Counted from the stretch's first letter, positions 36,242 to 48,306 are shown. The stretch: DNA of 64,000 bases from Patiria pectinifera (GCA_029964075.1 CM057147.1:11615513-11679512); one strand, 5' to 3'. Notes: generated from the sequence alone by a model not told the origin. Translations and numbers: made by a program.

Positions 36242-36581
36242 GTAAGCAGAATCTGGAAGATTTACTTATCTTCTGCATTAATTTATGATGCTAACCAACT
36301 CCTTTGAAATAGGTTTTGTACTATGGCATTGAAATGGAGGGGGAAGGCAATTGTGCCTTAGTTATTCCTTGAAAATTAGAGGATATGATGGCATACCAAT
36401 AAGAATATCATACAAAAGCAATGTTTCAAAAACTGCAGGGAAATGGTAACAGTAGTGTTTGAGCCACTGTTGCGTCTTAGTGTTATCAAATCCAGTAGAA
36501 ACACAAAGTCCTTATGAAGAGTTTCTGAAAAGTAAATTTCTGAAACTCCTCAAATTATTGTACCCTTATTACCTGAAACAG

Positions 36582-36790
36582 TCAATGACTTTCACTACTT
36601 CACCGCTGCCAAGAAAGGCCGCCTCATCTCCAAGCCAACGTCAACCATCATCCATCGCAACCCCAACTTCTGTGCACGGGACTGCCTGGCCCTCCCAGAA
36701 ATCAAATGTCTGAGTATCAACTACGACTATCGAGACTTCACCTGTGAACTGCTGGAGGAGATTGAGGGTCATGGGGTTGAAGTTCATGAG
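36582..36790 (+). CDS. Exon 30: PAN/apple-like four-cysteine insert
   Basis: Four cysteines in the spacing FCARDCLALPEIKCLSIN and FTCEL, with an aromatic SINYDY strand between the last two. This resembles the PAN/apple fold, in which such cysteines staple a helix to a sheet and the domain binds proteins or glycans. Family assignment is by pattern only. Phase 1 to phase 0. Confidence 0.8.
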
Positions 36791-38274
36791 GTAAAAACGA
36801 AGTGTCACAAAATAATTTGTATCTGCACATAATTCAGTCTGTTGAACACAAGATGGACCCGTGAATAATATGCAAGTATTTTTGTGGTAAATCATCTTGG
36901 TTTTTGCATATGTTTTGTTAAGTTTGGTTCATTTTATTTGTATCAGTTAACTTTTTTTAATTGGCTTTTTTTTTGTAAAGTTGCGAAAAGCGTTAAGTCC
37001 TGAATAATGTTCTTGTTTCCCCCTTTCGTTTTGTTTTAAACCCAAATCCCATAGACTTTGTATATGTTTTGCTCTCTACATCACTTTTGGCGTAAAACAG
37101 TCTTGTTCCTTTGATACTTAACATAGACAAAGACCATATGACGTCATCATATGTCATGTGATGTCATCTTAAAGGTGTATATTTGCAGGGTCTTTCGATA
37201 TCAGAAATTCTGTTGATCGATATATGTTTGAACTAATATCGAAAATATTCGATATAGTAAACAGTATTTCCAACGCACATCGCAAATTAAATTCTCGCTG
37301 ACCAGGCAAACAAACGTGTATCAGGCAAATTGAAATGTTCGCAAAAAAATCATCTATGTCCATTTGTCATACCTAATATTTCTCTAAACAATTTTGTCAT
37401 GTCAACAACGATAACATTTCTGCTGTGTGACGTCATTTTTATTTTTTTTTAATTTTACACATAATAAAAAATAAAATCTTATTGTCATGGAACTTGGTGG
37501 AACGCTTGAAAATATTTACATACAAAATCCAAAGTGAGGTCACGATGCATCATCGATTAAGTTGTTATGATTTTCAAATTTTTAATATTTCATTCTACTC
37601 ACATAATAAGTCATTGTTTTTGCTCAGATCAATTCTAAACTTGACATCAACTAAGACGACATTATAAATATGTGTATTGACATGTGCCGTCGTCATGACG
37701 CCATCACAGGCCATTTGACATTATCAAAAAGGTGTAGAGTACTAAAAGCCCAATTGCATTGAATCAATGCATGTTATTAGATAGAGATGTTTTGTATATA
37801 AAATAAAGGTGACGTCATTATGACGCCATCATGTGATTTTTTTTTTTTTTTGCAGTTTTGATGATTGAAAACAAAGAACATCAAAGAAAATGGATGAGAA
37901 AACAAAGCATAAACGTTTTAAAGCTTTCAATTGCGGAAAATACCTTTTTGGTATGTTCATTGAACAGACATAAATCTGTCCTTGTTTGTGTTTTGCTTCC
38001 AAGCAATCCAATAGGCTGACTGTCGTGAATTTATTATGACAGTGGTGCTGGTATAAATAAAAACATCAATCCCACAGGCAATTTAGCTTCAGTCAAATAT
38101 TAATCAATTATTTTATACATGGTCACTTTTAATACATGTTCATTTCAGCATGGGTGGGATGTGAACCCTGGAAAACAAAGGTAGAAGCGCAAGATCAATC
38201 ACCAGATTCCTGTCTTGTAAAGGATATGTATTCTTGTTGTGGATAAGATCATTGAAACTTCTCTTTCATTTCAG
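36791..38274. other. Intron 30, CRE-like palindromes only
   Basis: Contains dispersed GACGTCAT/GACGCCAT blocks of the repeat family described at 30066-30680 and A/T homopolymers. No exon motif was recognised. Confidence 0.5.
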
Positions 38275-38570
38275 TCTGGACTCTTCACCCATTATGAGCG
38301 GCTTGGTGTGGGCCATGCTGTAGAGTTCAATCATGAATCACTCCAACTCGTCCACAACAACCTCTACTACTTCAACATAGAGCTCCTGAACTACGTGGCG
38401 TATGAGAACATCATTTCCTCTGTCGGCATCATAGCGGACTTCACGACACCAGAACCAGGGCTGATCATGAATGGGACCAGGGATGAAGTGGTGCGTGAAG
38501 CGTGTGTGGAGTTCACACCAGAGGAATGGGAGAGACGATGCATTGAAGACACACCGCTCATGAACCACCG
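38275..38570 (+). CDS. Exon 31: module 2 second half and module 3 start
   Basis: LVHNNLYYFNIELLNYV is the YxxxVxAxN-type strand; DFTTPEPGLIMNG is the TPPxxGxVxDG equivalent. Two extra cysteines follow (EAC and RRC). Phase 0 to phase 2. Confidence 0.86.
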
Positions 38571-39119
38571 GTAGGTGCTGCTTAAAGTGATGCTTAGAGT
38601 GAAAATGAAACTAAGCGAAAAAGTAGGATGATATCAAGGTAATCAATAAATGACACAAATAATAACTGTTGAGGAAATTCTGCTATATTATCAGTAATTT
38701 AAAATTCAGTTACTGACAAAGGCTTAAGTTTTAAATCACAATAAAAAAGTGCTTTTGTGTATGACAAAGGTGCATACCAGAAATGAATTGACTAATTTGA
38801 AACCTTTATATAATTTCATACAATTTGAAACTTTTCTTCTTCTTTTTTTTAAATATTCAGTTTTGAGTATTAACTAACCCTGTTTTGTGTGCCACTCTGC
38901 ATTGACTTCTTAAAGGGACTTCCTTTCATGACAATTTGTTTAATTTGCTTTTTGGCGACAGGTTGATAACTTTTCCAAAATTTGAATGTTCATTTGTACC
39001 TTCTGTCTGGTCAATGCAGTCTTGTGTATGTCACATCAATGAACGCAAATCTGGTCATGAATTCAGTTGTATTTTGTGACATTTACTCTGACATTCGATA
39101 TCTTATGACTTGATTACAG

Positions 39120-39214
39120 CTATATTACAGATGGTCCTGGTTCTATGACTGTGTTTAATGGCCATGAGGAACTTGTTGACATGCTGTATACAAGAAGCAA
39201 TACCTTCATGGCAG
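39120..39214 (+). CDS. Exon 32: module 3 segment
   Basis: Begins with one base completing the arginine codon of exon 31, then YITDGPGSMTVFNGHEEL and a loop ending NTFMAG. Phase 2 to phase 1. Several AG acceptors lie close together; this one keeps the frame. Confidence 0.78.
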
Positions 39215-39587
39215 GTAAGGATGGATGGTACCTCATAGGAAAAAAAGGCGCTCTTATTATATCGTAATAGCTTAATAATAACATGGGGTATAGTTTTCAC
39301 GTCGCTAATTTGACAGTTTTTAAAAATAACATGAGAAACAAATGTCCCGGTGATATTTGCCTGGAGCAGTAACATTTGACCGCTAGGTATGGGAGCAGTC
39401 TCATAAGAGAGGGATAATGCCTGTGCTCTTTTTTATGTTTCTTAATGGCTCATTAAGCACAGCCAAGAAATTTGACCCTACAAACACAGTGTCACCACAG
39501 CACTGTACTTTACTACCAGACATGTCTCGACAGCTGAACCTTGTCTCGACTGACATCTTCCTAAGTAACATTCTCATTTCTTTACAG

Positions 39588-39758
39588 CCAACTGGGAAGG
39601 AATCCATGACAATGAGACTGGTATCCATGGCTACACCTGGTCCATTGGTAACGCTGTCTGTGATGATGATGTCAGCATGCATGTTGATCCTCATGCTCAT
39701 CTGTTTGATGAGTCCGAGTGGACTCATCAGGGTCTGGTTGTCAATGTCAATCTGCCAG
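39588..39758 (+). CDS. Exon 33: module 3 central strands
   Basis: ANWEGIHDNETGIHGYTWSI is the WxxFxDxESGIxxYxWxxG motif of the module, followed by VCDDDV and LPG at the donor. Its 3' half is duplicated twice in the following intron. Phase 1 to phase 1. Confidence 0.86.
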
Positions 39759-39840
39759 GTACATCTGCATCAATTATCTAATTGACCATAATGGAATACA
39801 GCTAGTGACTGCTTTGAGTGGTATAGTGAAACTATTCAAC

Positions 39841-40112
39841 CAAGGGGTTCAATTAAGTGTTCTATATTGATCCTCCTGCTCATCTGTTTGATCATCTGTT
39901 TGATCAGAGTCAGAGTGGCCCCATCTGGGGACTTGTTGTTTTCCATAGTATTAGGCATTGTTCAGTGGAACATAATGGGATACAACTATTGACTGTTATG
40001 AGTGGTTCCGTTGCGTGTTCTATATTGATCCCATATGCATGCTCTTTTGTTTGATGAGTCAGAATGAACCCATCGGAGGACTCGCATGTTAACTTCAATC
40101 TGCCCGGTACTT
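39841..40112 (+). pseudogene. Two decayed tandem copies of the 3' half of exon 33
   Basis: The exon 33 segment GTTGATCCTCATGCTCATCT (from 39683) recurs as ATTGATCCTCCTGCTCATCT at 39866 and ATTGATCCCATATGCATGCT at 40024. The second copy ends CAATCTGCCCGGTAC, matching the exon donor. The intronic motif CATAATGGAATACAGCTA also recurs near 39972. They carry frameshifts and stops and are not expected to be spliced. Confidence 0.85.
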
Positions 40113-40725
40113 TGTCCTTCGTTCCCAAGTGTTGGAACATGAGAGAGATAATAGGGTATCAAAGCCTGACGTCAGCTGTCTTTGTTCTGGTTTGCTCTAA
40201 TTCGTGTGCTAATGTATTCACACGCTTAATCTTTGCCTGTGAACTGGAATATACGAAACACTTCGGAACTCTGCTAGCAATTGTGGCTGAGGGCATGTTG
40301 TCACACTTCGCAAAGTTGTATCTCACAATAAAAGTTCTTGAAATATTCATTCCACGAGAAGTTTAGGTGACTGTTTGGTAACGTGTAGATTCTTCTTTGC
40401 TGATAAATCGGGCGCTTCACCCCGATTAAGACTAAAATCACTGAATGACTGGTACACTGCCAAAAATAGTTTTCCTACAATCAGAACAAATTTAGTTTAA
40501 CTTATAAAGGTATCTTCATGAATCAAGCATTTTTCGATATAAAAAAGGAACAAAATCACATCTGCCAATAAAGTTATTGCCAATGGTCAGCTATATTAGT
40601 ATCTCACAAACAAAATGCCAAACTGCAGTCCAAGATAAATGGGAGCCTTTTTGAAGTTTTAACGATTCGGACTTGATTTCAAGATGGGTCGCATATTGTG
40701 TTATGCAAATTATGTTGCTCAACAG

Positions 40726-40906
40726 ATGGTGCGTATTACATCACTGTACGTGCTCTCAACAAGGTAGAGTTTGGCGGTCCTATGGCACTCACTGTGTGTC
40801 ACAGCACCCCTCTGATTATTGACATCACTCCGCCCATCATTTATAGCATCGATGACATCACCTATGACTCGTCCAGTGGTGTAATTGGATTGAAGGTCAA
40901 TGCAAC
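40726..40906 (+). CDS. Exon 34: module 3 end and module 4 start
   Basis: DGAYYITVRALNKVEFGGPM followed by IIDITPPIIYSID, the canonical closing strand and linker. Phase 1 to phase 2. Confidence 0.88.
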
Positions 40907-42270
40907 GTGAGTAACTTTTTTTCAACTTTTAACACAACTTGAAGATTAGTCCAGTGGTGAATCAATCAGTCAGGAATTGTTGATAGTACTATAAATGTGT
41001 ATCTCTTTATTTTGACATGTAGTTCTGTGTGGTACTGAGAAGAACTAGTTGAATTTAATTTTCACACCTTACGCTGTTCATCTTTAAAAGAGTATGACTT
41101 ATGTTTGAAAGCTGTCGCCGAAATGAAAATTGTTCACTCACGCCAACCCAAAGATAAATTAGTCAAAACAAAAAAAAAATTCGTGACATGGTGTATTTAC
41201 TCTGCACTATGCAGGAGGTTGTTGGTTTAAATCCGTCAATAGTTTTTATAAAAGCCGGTTAAGGTTTTGTTCTTACATTAGGCAATTAAACAAACGACAG
41301 CTGTCCACAACCAAGTACTGTGGCTGTGGCTTTTGAAAGTTTGTCATAAAATCTCTCTGTTTGGCAGTGTTCAGCCGCCCTCAGGTCGACTCTGTAAAGA
41401 CACAGATCAGTCGGCGACTGACTTTTCAGGATCAAACTGCGCCTGAGCCACGATTGTCGGAAACAAATTAGTCACCAAATTGTTGTTGCCCGAGTGTAAT
41501 CGGAATCAGTCGGAGCTAAAAACAAATCAACAGTTGTAAGAGTAGGAACATTTCAACTTCTATGACGTGTCCGACTTTTTGGAATCAATCGCAGTCGACC
41601 TGTGTTTATTTACGACGCCGTGCGGCACGACGTCTTAAACTCGTGCTCGAATAAAGATCATCTTTTTCATTGTGTAGCCAATCAGCACACTACACCAGTG
41701 TTCTGCGTTCTGCGCCAAATCACGCAATATGCGCCATTTAAGAAGATTGCTTCCCACTACTCGCGAGAGGCACATACCACACCATAGCGGGCGGGGTGTT
41801 TAAAAAAAACATGAAGTATAAAGGTTAAACAAAAAAGTTGGAAATTTATAATTTCTGACTTGTTTCGACTTTTTGAATCAAAGGTGTTCAATGCGATAAC
41901 AAGATATGTTTAGTACCATATCAGGGGAATGCGCGCTGATAATGGCCCAAGCCGAACCGGCCAAGCACATACTTATTCCATTATTGTTGAAGAAGTCTCA
42001 TGACTGTCTATGCCATGGAATCATCATGGATCTTTGCGTATGGGGGACATGAGCAGGTTACGATTATTTTGTGTCGAGATTCCGCTTGTTCCAAGAAGAT
42101 CAAACGATTTCACAGTTTGTTTACCTTATTATTATTATTCTGCTTGATGCCAACGGTTCCGTCACAGCGCAAACAAGTCGGCGGTCGACCTGAGGCCGGT
42201 TTAAAAGGGATTATTTTGCTGGAGTCTATAATAATAACATTTTTAACTTTCTTTGTTTGAAATTGAGCAG
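40907..42270. other. Intron 34, unassigned repeat
   Basis: A GC-richer stretch around 41380-41620 has several CAGTCGG and GACTGACT motifs and may be a transposon relic, but no termini were defined. Confidence 0.4.
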
Positions 42271-42437
42271 CGATCCTGAGTCCCATCTGTTTGAGTATCA
42301 CCTAGCAGCAGGCAGGACACCCAAGGATAAATCGCTGCTTGATTGGGAGGCTCACGTCTTGGCTGAACAGCTCTACATGGACTTCAAGATACCCAATGGC
42401 ATACCCTGCTGGGTTAAAGTCAGAGCAGTCAACAATG
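42271..42437 (+). CDS. Exon 35: module 4
   Basis: DPESHLFEYHLAAGRTP is the DPESxxxxYxxAxGTxP motif; CWVKVRAVNN is the late strand. Phase 2 to phase 1. Confidence 0.87.
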
Positions 42438-42541
42438 GTAAGAAAACTTTCACAAGGTTAAACACTACCATAATAGATGTACACAAATGAACATGATGAT
42501 AATGTTTGTTTATGTTAATACATGCCTTTGTCTTTTTTTAG

Positions 42542-42669
42542 TTGACCTACGCACCATAGCCCATGCTGATGAGCCAATTCTCGTAGACGACACTCCGCCA
42601 ATTGCAGGAGACTTGTTTGATGGGCCCTACGCTGGCAAAGATCTCGTGTTTACCAAAGACAGAAATGAG
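42542..42669 (+). CDS. Exon 36: module 4 end and module 5 start
   Basis: ILVDDTPPIAGDLFDGPY is a textbook copy of the VDDTPPxxGxVxDG linker. The preceding intron is only 104 bases. Phase 1 to phase 0. Confidence 0.88.
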
Positions 42670-42854
42670 GTAAATGGACTGACTCCCTGAGTGAATGATA
42701 CTGATGAACAATTATAGAGTATTCATATTCACCCAACTGAAGCTGAAGGCGCTGGAGATGTATACAGTTTTATGTTTGGTTTTGCTAACATGGCTAATTG
42801 CCAACGTATTTATATATACTGTAAACTCGGTGTTCTCCTGGGGCTTGCGCGCAA

Positions 42855-42985
42855 AAAATCACAAGCTTACCCAGGTGGGACTTGGACTCACGACCTCCTG
42901 CTTACTGGTGAAGACATGAACCCACGACTCGAACCCATACGACCTCCTGCTTTACGTCTCACCACTCGACCACCAAGACTGCCGG
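42855..42985 (-). repeat. Antisense tRNA-like SINE fragments, tandem
   Basis: Two blocks read TTGGACTCACGACCTCCTGC and CTCGAACCCATACGACCTCC, partial reverse B boxes in tandem, followed by CACCACTCGACCACCA. No complete tRNA fold. Confidence 0.5.
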
Positions 42986-43327
42986 GGTCTGCTGGTTGGT
43001 TCAAGTGTAATTGGATACAGTTCATTGATACTACCTTTATAAGAATGCCTTATCTGTGAATTGACAAAGTTGGGACTGCTTCTTTATTATTATAAGGCAC
43101 AACTGCATGCCTTATGTTCTCACTGCCATAGTAAGAGGATACACACTAATGCTAAAGGGAGTGCAAATAATTAGAGAGAGATTTATTTAAACGTGAATCC
43201 GGACCAAAAAAAATGCCATGCTCTTACAAAATATTACATACTGTATCTGCCATAAAGGAAAGCTTAGTTTTACTTGATTAGTGGATTACGTCTAATTTTT
43301 GTTTTACTTCCTTGCATTGTTGGTTAG

Positions 43328-43565
43328 ATTTGTGCCAATTGGCACAACTGGTTTGACCCCGAGTCTGGGATCTTCTTCTACCTATGGGCGGTGGGGACCC
43401 AGCCTGGCCTGACTAACGTGGTTGACTTTGTGAAAGTGTCTCGTCAAGAACACGGCGCCTGCTCTGGCTACGTGACCTTACAGCACGGGGAGATGTACTA
43501 CTCAACACTTACAGCCTTCCATGGTGGATATGATAAACTCAACGTGTCGGCTTCATCAGATGGAG
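43328..43565 (+). CDS. Exon 37: module 5
   Basis: WHNWFDPESGIFFYLWAVGT is the strongest SGI-Y-AVGT motif in the window, followed by a YYSTLTAFHG strand. Two extra cysteines (ICAN, GAC). Phase 0 to phase 1. Confidence 0.89.
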
Positions 43566-43589
43566 GTAAATGTCATTGTCAATACATTG

Positions 43590-43860
43590 TCACTGTGACC
43601 ATTGTCACAATTGTAATTATTTTCTTCGTCATTAAATCATCATTGTAATCATTGTGTTTGCCATCGCTGTTACAGTCACAGTTGTTACCACTTCATCATT
43701 ATCATCACTATCATTATCTTTAAAATACAATTATAATCATTGTCATCACTATACTATCATTACCATTGCAGATTATCATATACATCATTGTCATCATAAC
43801 TGTCTGTTAATGTTCGTCATCACCAATTTCACTATTACCATCGTCAAAATTATGCTCTAA
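43590..43860. repeat. Low-complexity CATTGTCATCAT-rich tract
   Basis: Degenerate ATC/TCA/TTG trinucleotide-like repeats run through this stretch of intron 37. Open frames in it are by-products of composition. Confidence 0.7.
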
Positions 43861-44620
43861 TGTGTAGCAATTACTTTTTAACTTTTCAGTTTATTGGCAA
43901 TTTAAATCTGCTGACACAGGGTGTCTCAAAAAATGTTTCAATCAATCCAGAGATATAAAAAAATACTAACACTCTCTCTTTTCAAAACTTATCTATATAG
44001 TCTAAAGGTGTAGTAAATACTGTACACATTGGTCTTTATCCCATTTCATTTGGACTCCCTAGTTCAGAGGTACAGCTAATTATAAATAAAACGACTTGAA
44101 TTCCAAGCTGGGCCACTTGCTATCTTATGACACATACCAAGAAGGTGACAAAAATGGCCTAAACAGATTTTGACAATCCTTACAAGCTTTGCCCTAACTT
44201 TTAAACAAAAAGTCCGTATCTCACAACAAAAATCCAGTAAAGCGTAAAAAAAGAACAAGGAATACGATTTGGGTTTCTCTGGAAAGGAAAGGTTGTTTGG
44301 CTGCTACATCTTTACATGAGACTCGCTATGTAAAGACGTCTCTGTAATATGGTTTTGCCATCATCATTTTCATATAAATTACAATCATCATAATCCTCAT
44401 TTTTATCTCAATCCTCTATCCTCGCAAACATTGGTGAACTCAGCCCATTAAAAGAAATATATATATCCTCACTGTGGCAGTGTCGAAAACATTTACTTTG
44501 TGGATTTTTTTTTACGTTGACACAACGATGAATAGCCATAGTTGCAAACAAATTCGTCCATTTCAGACACAGCCCATTGTCATCATATTAATATAACCAG
44601 TCATATATTGATATCCTCAG

Positions 44621-44693
44621 TAACTGTGGATCTGACTCCACTGATACAAGGCAGTGTCTATGATGGCTTACTGCCAGAACATTTTGGACGTCT
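44621..44693 (+). pseudogene. Decayed duplicate of the 5' end of exon 38
   Basis: ACTGTGGATCTGACTCCACT and GTCTATGATGGCTTACT repeat the first bases of exon 38, including the CCTCAG acceptor, 118 bases upstream. Using this acceptor would read through and stop at about 44770, so it is non-functional. Confidence 0.88.
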
Positions 44694-44738
44694 CCTCAGT
44701 TATTGGTATTTACATCATTGTATCTTCTATCTCCTCAG

Positions 44739-44919
44739 TGACTGTGGATCTGACTCCCCCGATACAAGGTAGTGTCTATGATGGCTTACTACAAGGACCT
44801 ACAGATCTAGACTTCTCCTCAAAGCCAGCTACGGTGGAGGCTCAGTGGCAAGGATTCTCAGATCCTGAGTCTGGTATCGAAGACTACCAGGTTACAGTCT
44901 ATCGCAAGCGTGATGACAG
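44739..44919 (+). CDS. Exon 38: module 5/6 boundary
   Basis: VTVDLTPPIQGSVYDGLLQ opens and WQGFSDPESGIEDYQVTVY follows. The 5' end has a decayed duplicate 118 bases upstream. The acceptor at 44737-44738 is chosen because the upstream one frameshifts into a stop. The donor AG|GTTAAC is weak. Phase 1 to phase 2. Confidence 0.86.
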
Positions 44920-45489
44920 GTTAACATTTGCTTGAAAGGATTTGTACTTCCATTTAATGTTAAAGTGGTGCAGCATAGCCACAATATGCTAAAGTATTGT
45001 GCAAATTGCGATAAAAGCATGAAACCTCCCATGTTGGTTCTTCATGCTATATAACAAGATTTTTCAGATATGGAAGCATTTCATATTTGACCTCTGGCGA
45101 CCTGGAGTCTGTGGGTCTGTTTTGTAATGGAAAATGTGCATATGTCATGCAGTATTAACTCGTGTACTTATTACACCCAGCTGTATCCACTTGGACTTGG
45201 ATAGCCACGCTTTTAACCATTTTACCAAGAAAAATGGTTACTTTAAGAGAGTGATGCTTGTCCGATGTGTCGCTTATATTTTTGTTTTCACGTTTGCGTC
45301 TGCCCTCATCAACAGGAAAATTGAAGTTGGAGGTCATGCAAAAAAATCAATGGGGTCTGACTTCATGACACATTGTAGAATAATGACGAAAATACACTTC
45401 TTTTGCTCTAATAAGACTTCGGTCATGACAAATGGCATTTGGAAGATTAAGCATGATAAATAACGGCAATCAGAGTACACAAAGTTTAT

Positions 45490-46080
45490 TGACCTCGCAA
45501 AGGTCATCAGAGGTCCAATATGAAATGTCTGCATATCTGAAAATTCATATCATGGCAAGAATACCCAAAATTTAGATATGGGTTATAAAAAGTGGTGTTT
45601 TGAATAGTTAATCCTCTTAATACCTATAAATTAAATCGGATGCGCAAAGTTAATTGAACCCTTGAAGGCCATCAGAGGTCAGATATGAGATTCCCTACAT
45701 ATGAATTCCCTACATTCTTTCCATAGCATGAGCCACTTAACATAATGACTTGGGGCTTGACACAAAATTGGGGTTTAAAGGGTATATCGTATAAATAACT
45801 ATAAACAGAGTTAGTGCAGTTAATACAAATGTCATTGACCTCTGGAAGGTCATCAAAAGTCAATTGCATTTTTTTTTGCATTTGCTCATTAGTTACATTG
45901 CATGAAGATTATACAAAGACTTAGTTTATAGGAAAGTAATATTTTCAAGAACAATAGGTATACACAGAGTGTTCAAAGGTTTACCTGGGGTCAGATATGA
46001 AATTCCTCCATATCTGAAAAAAATCGCCATGGCATGAAGAACCATGCTTTTATCACAAAATGCACAATTCTGTCCCCATG
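45490..46080. repeat. Diverged tandem repeat with CATCAGAGGTCAGATATGA motif
   Basis: Four imperfect copies share AAGGTCATCAGAGGTC, ATATGAAAT and CATATCTGAAAA at irregular spacing of about 150-180 bases. It lies in intron 38. Confidence 0.6.
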
Positions 46081-46335
46081 CCGCACCACTATTACAGAAG
46101 TTACTGTTCTTTGATATTGAATGAAAAAAGTGGGGTTTTTTTGGAGGAAATTTTTGAATTTTACTGGCTACTTATGTGATAGATGTGTAGATACACTTTT
46201 AGCAGAAGATAGTCGCGATATAACTGGTTGGAGTGCTGTGGTCCAATTGCTAGAGTGTCTGACTCATGTGGAATGAGTTGTATAAACTCAGAGTTTTATA
46301 AAAACAAGCCACTGAATTATTTTCAAGTTATTTCA

Positions 46336-47057
46336 AGGAAGTGACTTTAGTCGAGGCGAGTCATTAGGTTGAGTCGAGTCGAGTCACAGTATGTTGTCAA
46401 TTCGAGTCAAATCAAGTCGGGTCGAGTCAAATTTATGCTTGAGTAAATTCGAGTCACCGATTTTTGAACACCCATCTCATTAATTATAGAATGGTAGATT
46501 GAACACAAGGCATCAGTTTGTAACGAAAATCCAATACACAGTTCCTGCTGGACGATTCTACCAAATAATTATGTAATAGTTTACAAAGAGTGAAACTTCG
46601 GTTTTAGGTCTGGTTTGGCTTTGGGTCTGGAATAATGTTTACGCTGATAAGATCAAAACCAAATTGCAACATACGAAATTGTTTCTGACATAGAAAATAT
46701 ATTTATTTTTAAAAGCATGACAGCAATTTTGCAATTTTGAAAGCATTTAAAGTTTGATTCCAGGGCAGCATAAAAGTATGAGATGGGACTATTAAAGAGT
46801 CCGTATGATGCGATGTATATTTGTACGAGATAAGCAGCCACAACTGGACAGTAACGCAAAGTTTGCATGTAAACATTAACGCCTTTGTACCGTAAGTCAC
46901 TGCTAATATATTTTAACGCTTTTTTGTAGACTCAAGTGTTATTAGCCTTGACTCAAGTCGAGTCGAGTCTTCCGATGAGTCAATTACCAGTTGGGACTCG
47001 AATCGAGTCGAGGCACCAACAATTGTGACTAGAGTCAGACTTGAGTCGAGTCATTAC
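46336..47057. repeat. Paired clusters of the pentamer GAGTC
   Basis: Two clusters (46336-46455 and 46928-47057) of CGAGTCGAGTC-type repeats flank about 470 bases. They may be the ends of a transposon with pentameric subterminal repeats; no target duplication was found. Confidence 0.55.
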
Positions 47058-47229
47058 AGCTGTGACATTACTGCAACAGCCTCTCTCCACAGTATAAACG
47101 GGTACATGTGAGGATACAGACCAATTTGGACTGATCTTGAGCTCCTGAAGAAAACTGATCTCATGAACAGGGGTATAAGAAATGACGAATTTTTCATTTT
47201 GATAATTTCATTCTATTCACCTTGTGTAG

Positions 47230-47476
47230 TGCCAATTACACAGATGAGTTTGAGGTCATCCATGAGACCGAGGCAGTGGGAAGTGAGACAGCCTCCATTA
47301 AGTGGCATCACTTCCATCTGCATCACAAGGACCAGGTCTATGTCAACCTACGCACCATCAACCAGGCACTGAATCACATTGATACTCCGACAAATGGGTT
47401 CCTGATAGACCTGTCTCCTCCAATACTGAGAACACTAGGAGATGGGCTGGTGATGGGTCAAGATGCTGATTTCCAG
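47230..47476 (+). CDS. Exon 39: module 6 second half
   Basis: DQVYVNLRTINQAL is the late strand and FLIDLSPPILRTLGDGL the closing linker. Sequon NYT at the start. Phase 2 to phase 0. Confidence 0.86.
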
Positions 47477-47879
47477 GTGAGTTAACGTGATCTTGTAGGT
47501 CCAGGTGTAAATCACATAAATACTTGAATGAAGGGGTTCTTGCTGCAAATTCTAGGAGATGGGATGTGTGTGCATTGATTAGATTTGAAATTTAATGTTG
47601 TAGTAAATGAAATCTTGATGGATCTGACACCAAAACCATTGAAGACTGGCTGGTGATTGGTCTTGCAGGTGAGTTGCATACTGACTTGCAGGTGAGTTGC
47701 ACAATCGTAATTGCAAGTGAATTCTTCTTTCCTGCACTAAACAGCTCTTCCACATGTTAGTGAGCACATACAAACCACGGTAATGATGGTCCACTACTGA
47801 AGTAGAAACCTTCATATAATGCACATTTTTGAAATTGGAGGTTTCTTTATGTAGTTGTATTCTACCTTCATCTCCCTAG

Positions 47880-48000
47880 TCGCATTCTGATTATCTTGCT
47901 GTACATTGGGACTACTTTGATGATGAGTCTGGCATCGAGTCCTTTGAGTTGGCAATCTATGAGATGAAAGAAGGAAACAAACACAAGATCTTTCCACTGG
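47880..48000 (+). CDS. Exon 40: module 7 first half
   Basis: LAVHWDYFDDESGIESFELA matches WxxFxDxESGIxxYxxA. Acceptor CCCTAG, donor G|GTAAGT, phase 0 to phase 1. Confidence 0.86.
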
Positions 48001-48127
48001 GTAAGTCCTGCTTTCTGAGATCCAGTGAAAACATTGCAGTGAACCACTATTCTCTATTTGATTTTACACCAAGATGAGTGGCTGTAACATGGTATGGCAT
48101 TTTCTTTTTGTTTTCTTGTGTTTTTAG

Positions 48128-48306
48128 ATAAAAACCCGAATAGCTTTGAATTGATTACTGACATCACGGCTCAATCCCATGTACAAGATGGGCTGACACT
48201 GCAACCAGGGGCCCTGTACGTGACGCGAGTCAAGGCCAGGAACCAAGCCAAACTAGTTGCCTCTCATGAAACCAGTGGTATCAAGGTGGACCCTAGCCCT
48301 CCTTTG
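48128..48306 (+). CDS. Exon 41: module 7 second half
   Basis: LTLQPGALYVTRVKARNQA is the GLxLxxGxxYYxTVxAxNxAG strand; IKVDPSPPL closes. The intron before it is 127 bases. Phase 1 to phase 0. Confidence 0.88.

Noticed and set aside
44621-44772. Alternative upstream start of exon 38
   Set aside because: The acceptor is intact, but the frame reaches a stop before the real module sequence.
45134-45463. Plus-strand open frame of 109 codons in intron 38
   Set aside because: No A/B/L or fibronectin-like motif, no matching acceptor and donor phases, and composition like the surrounding repeats.
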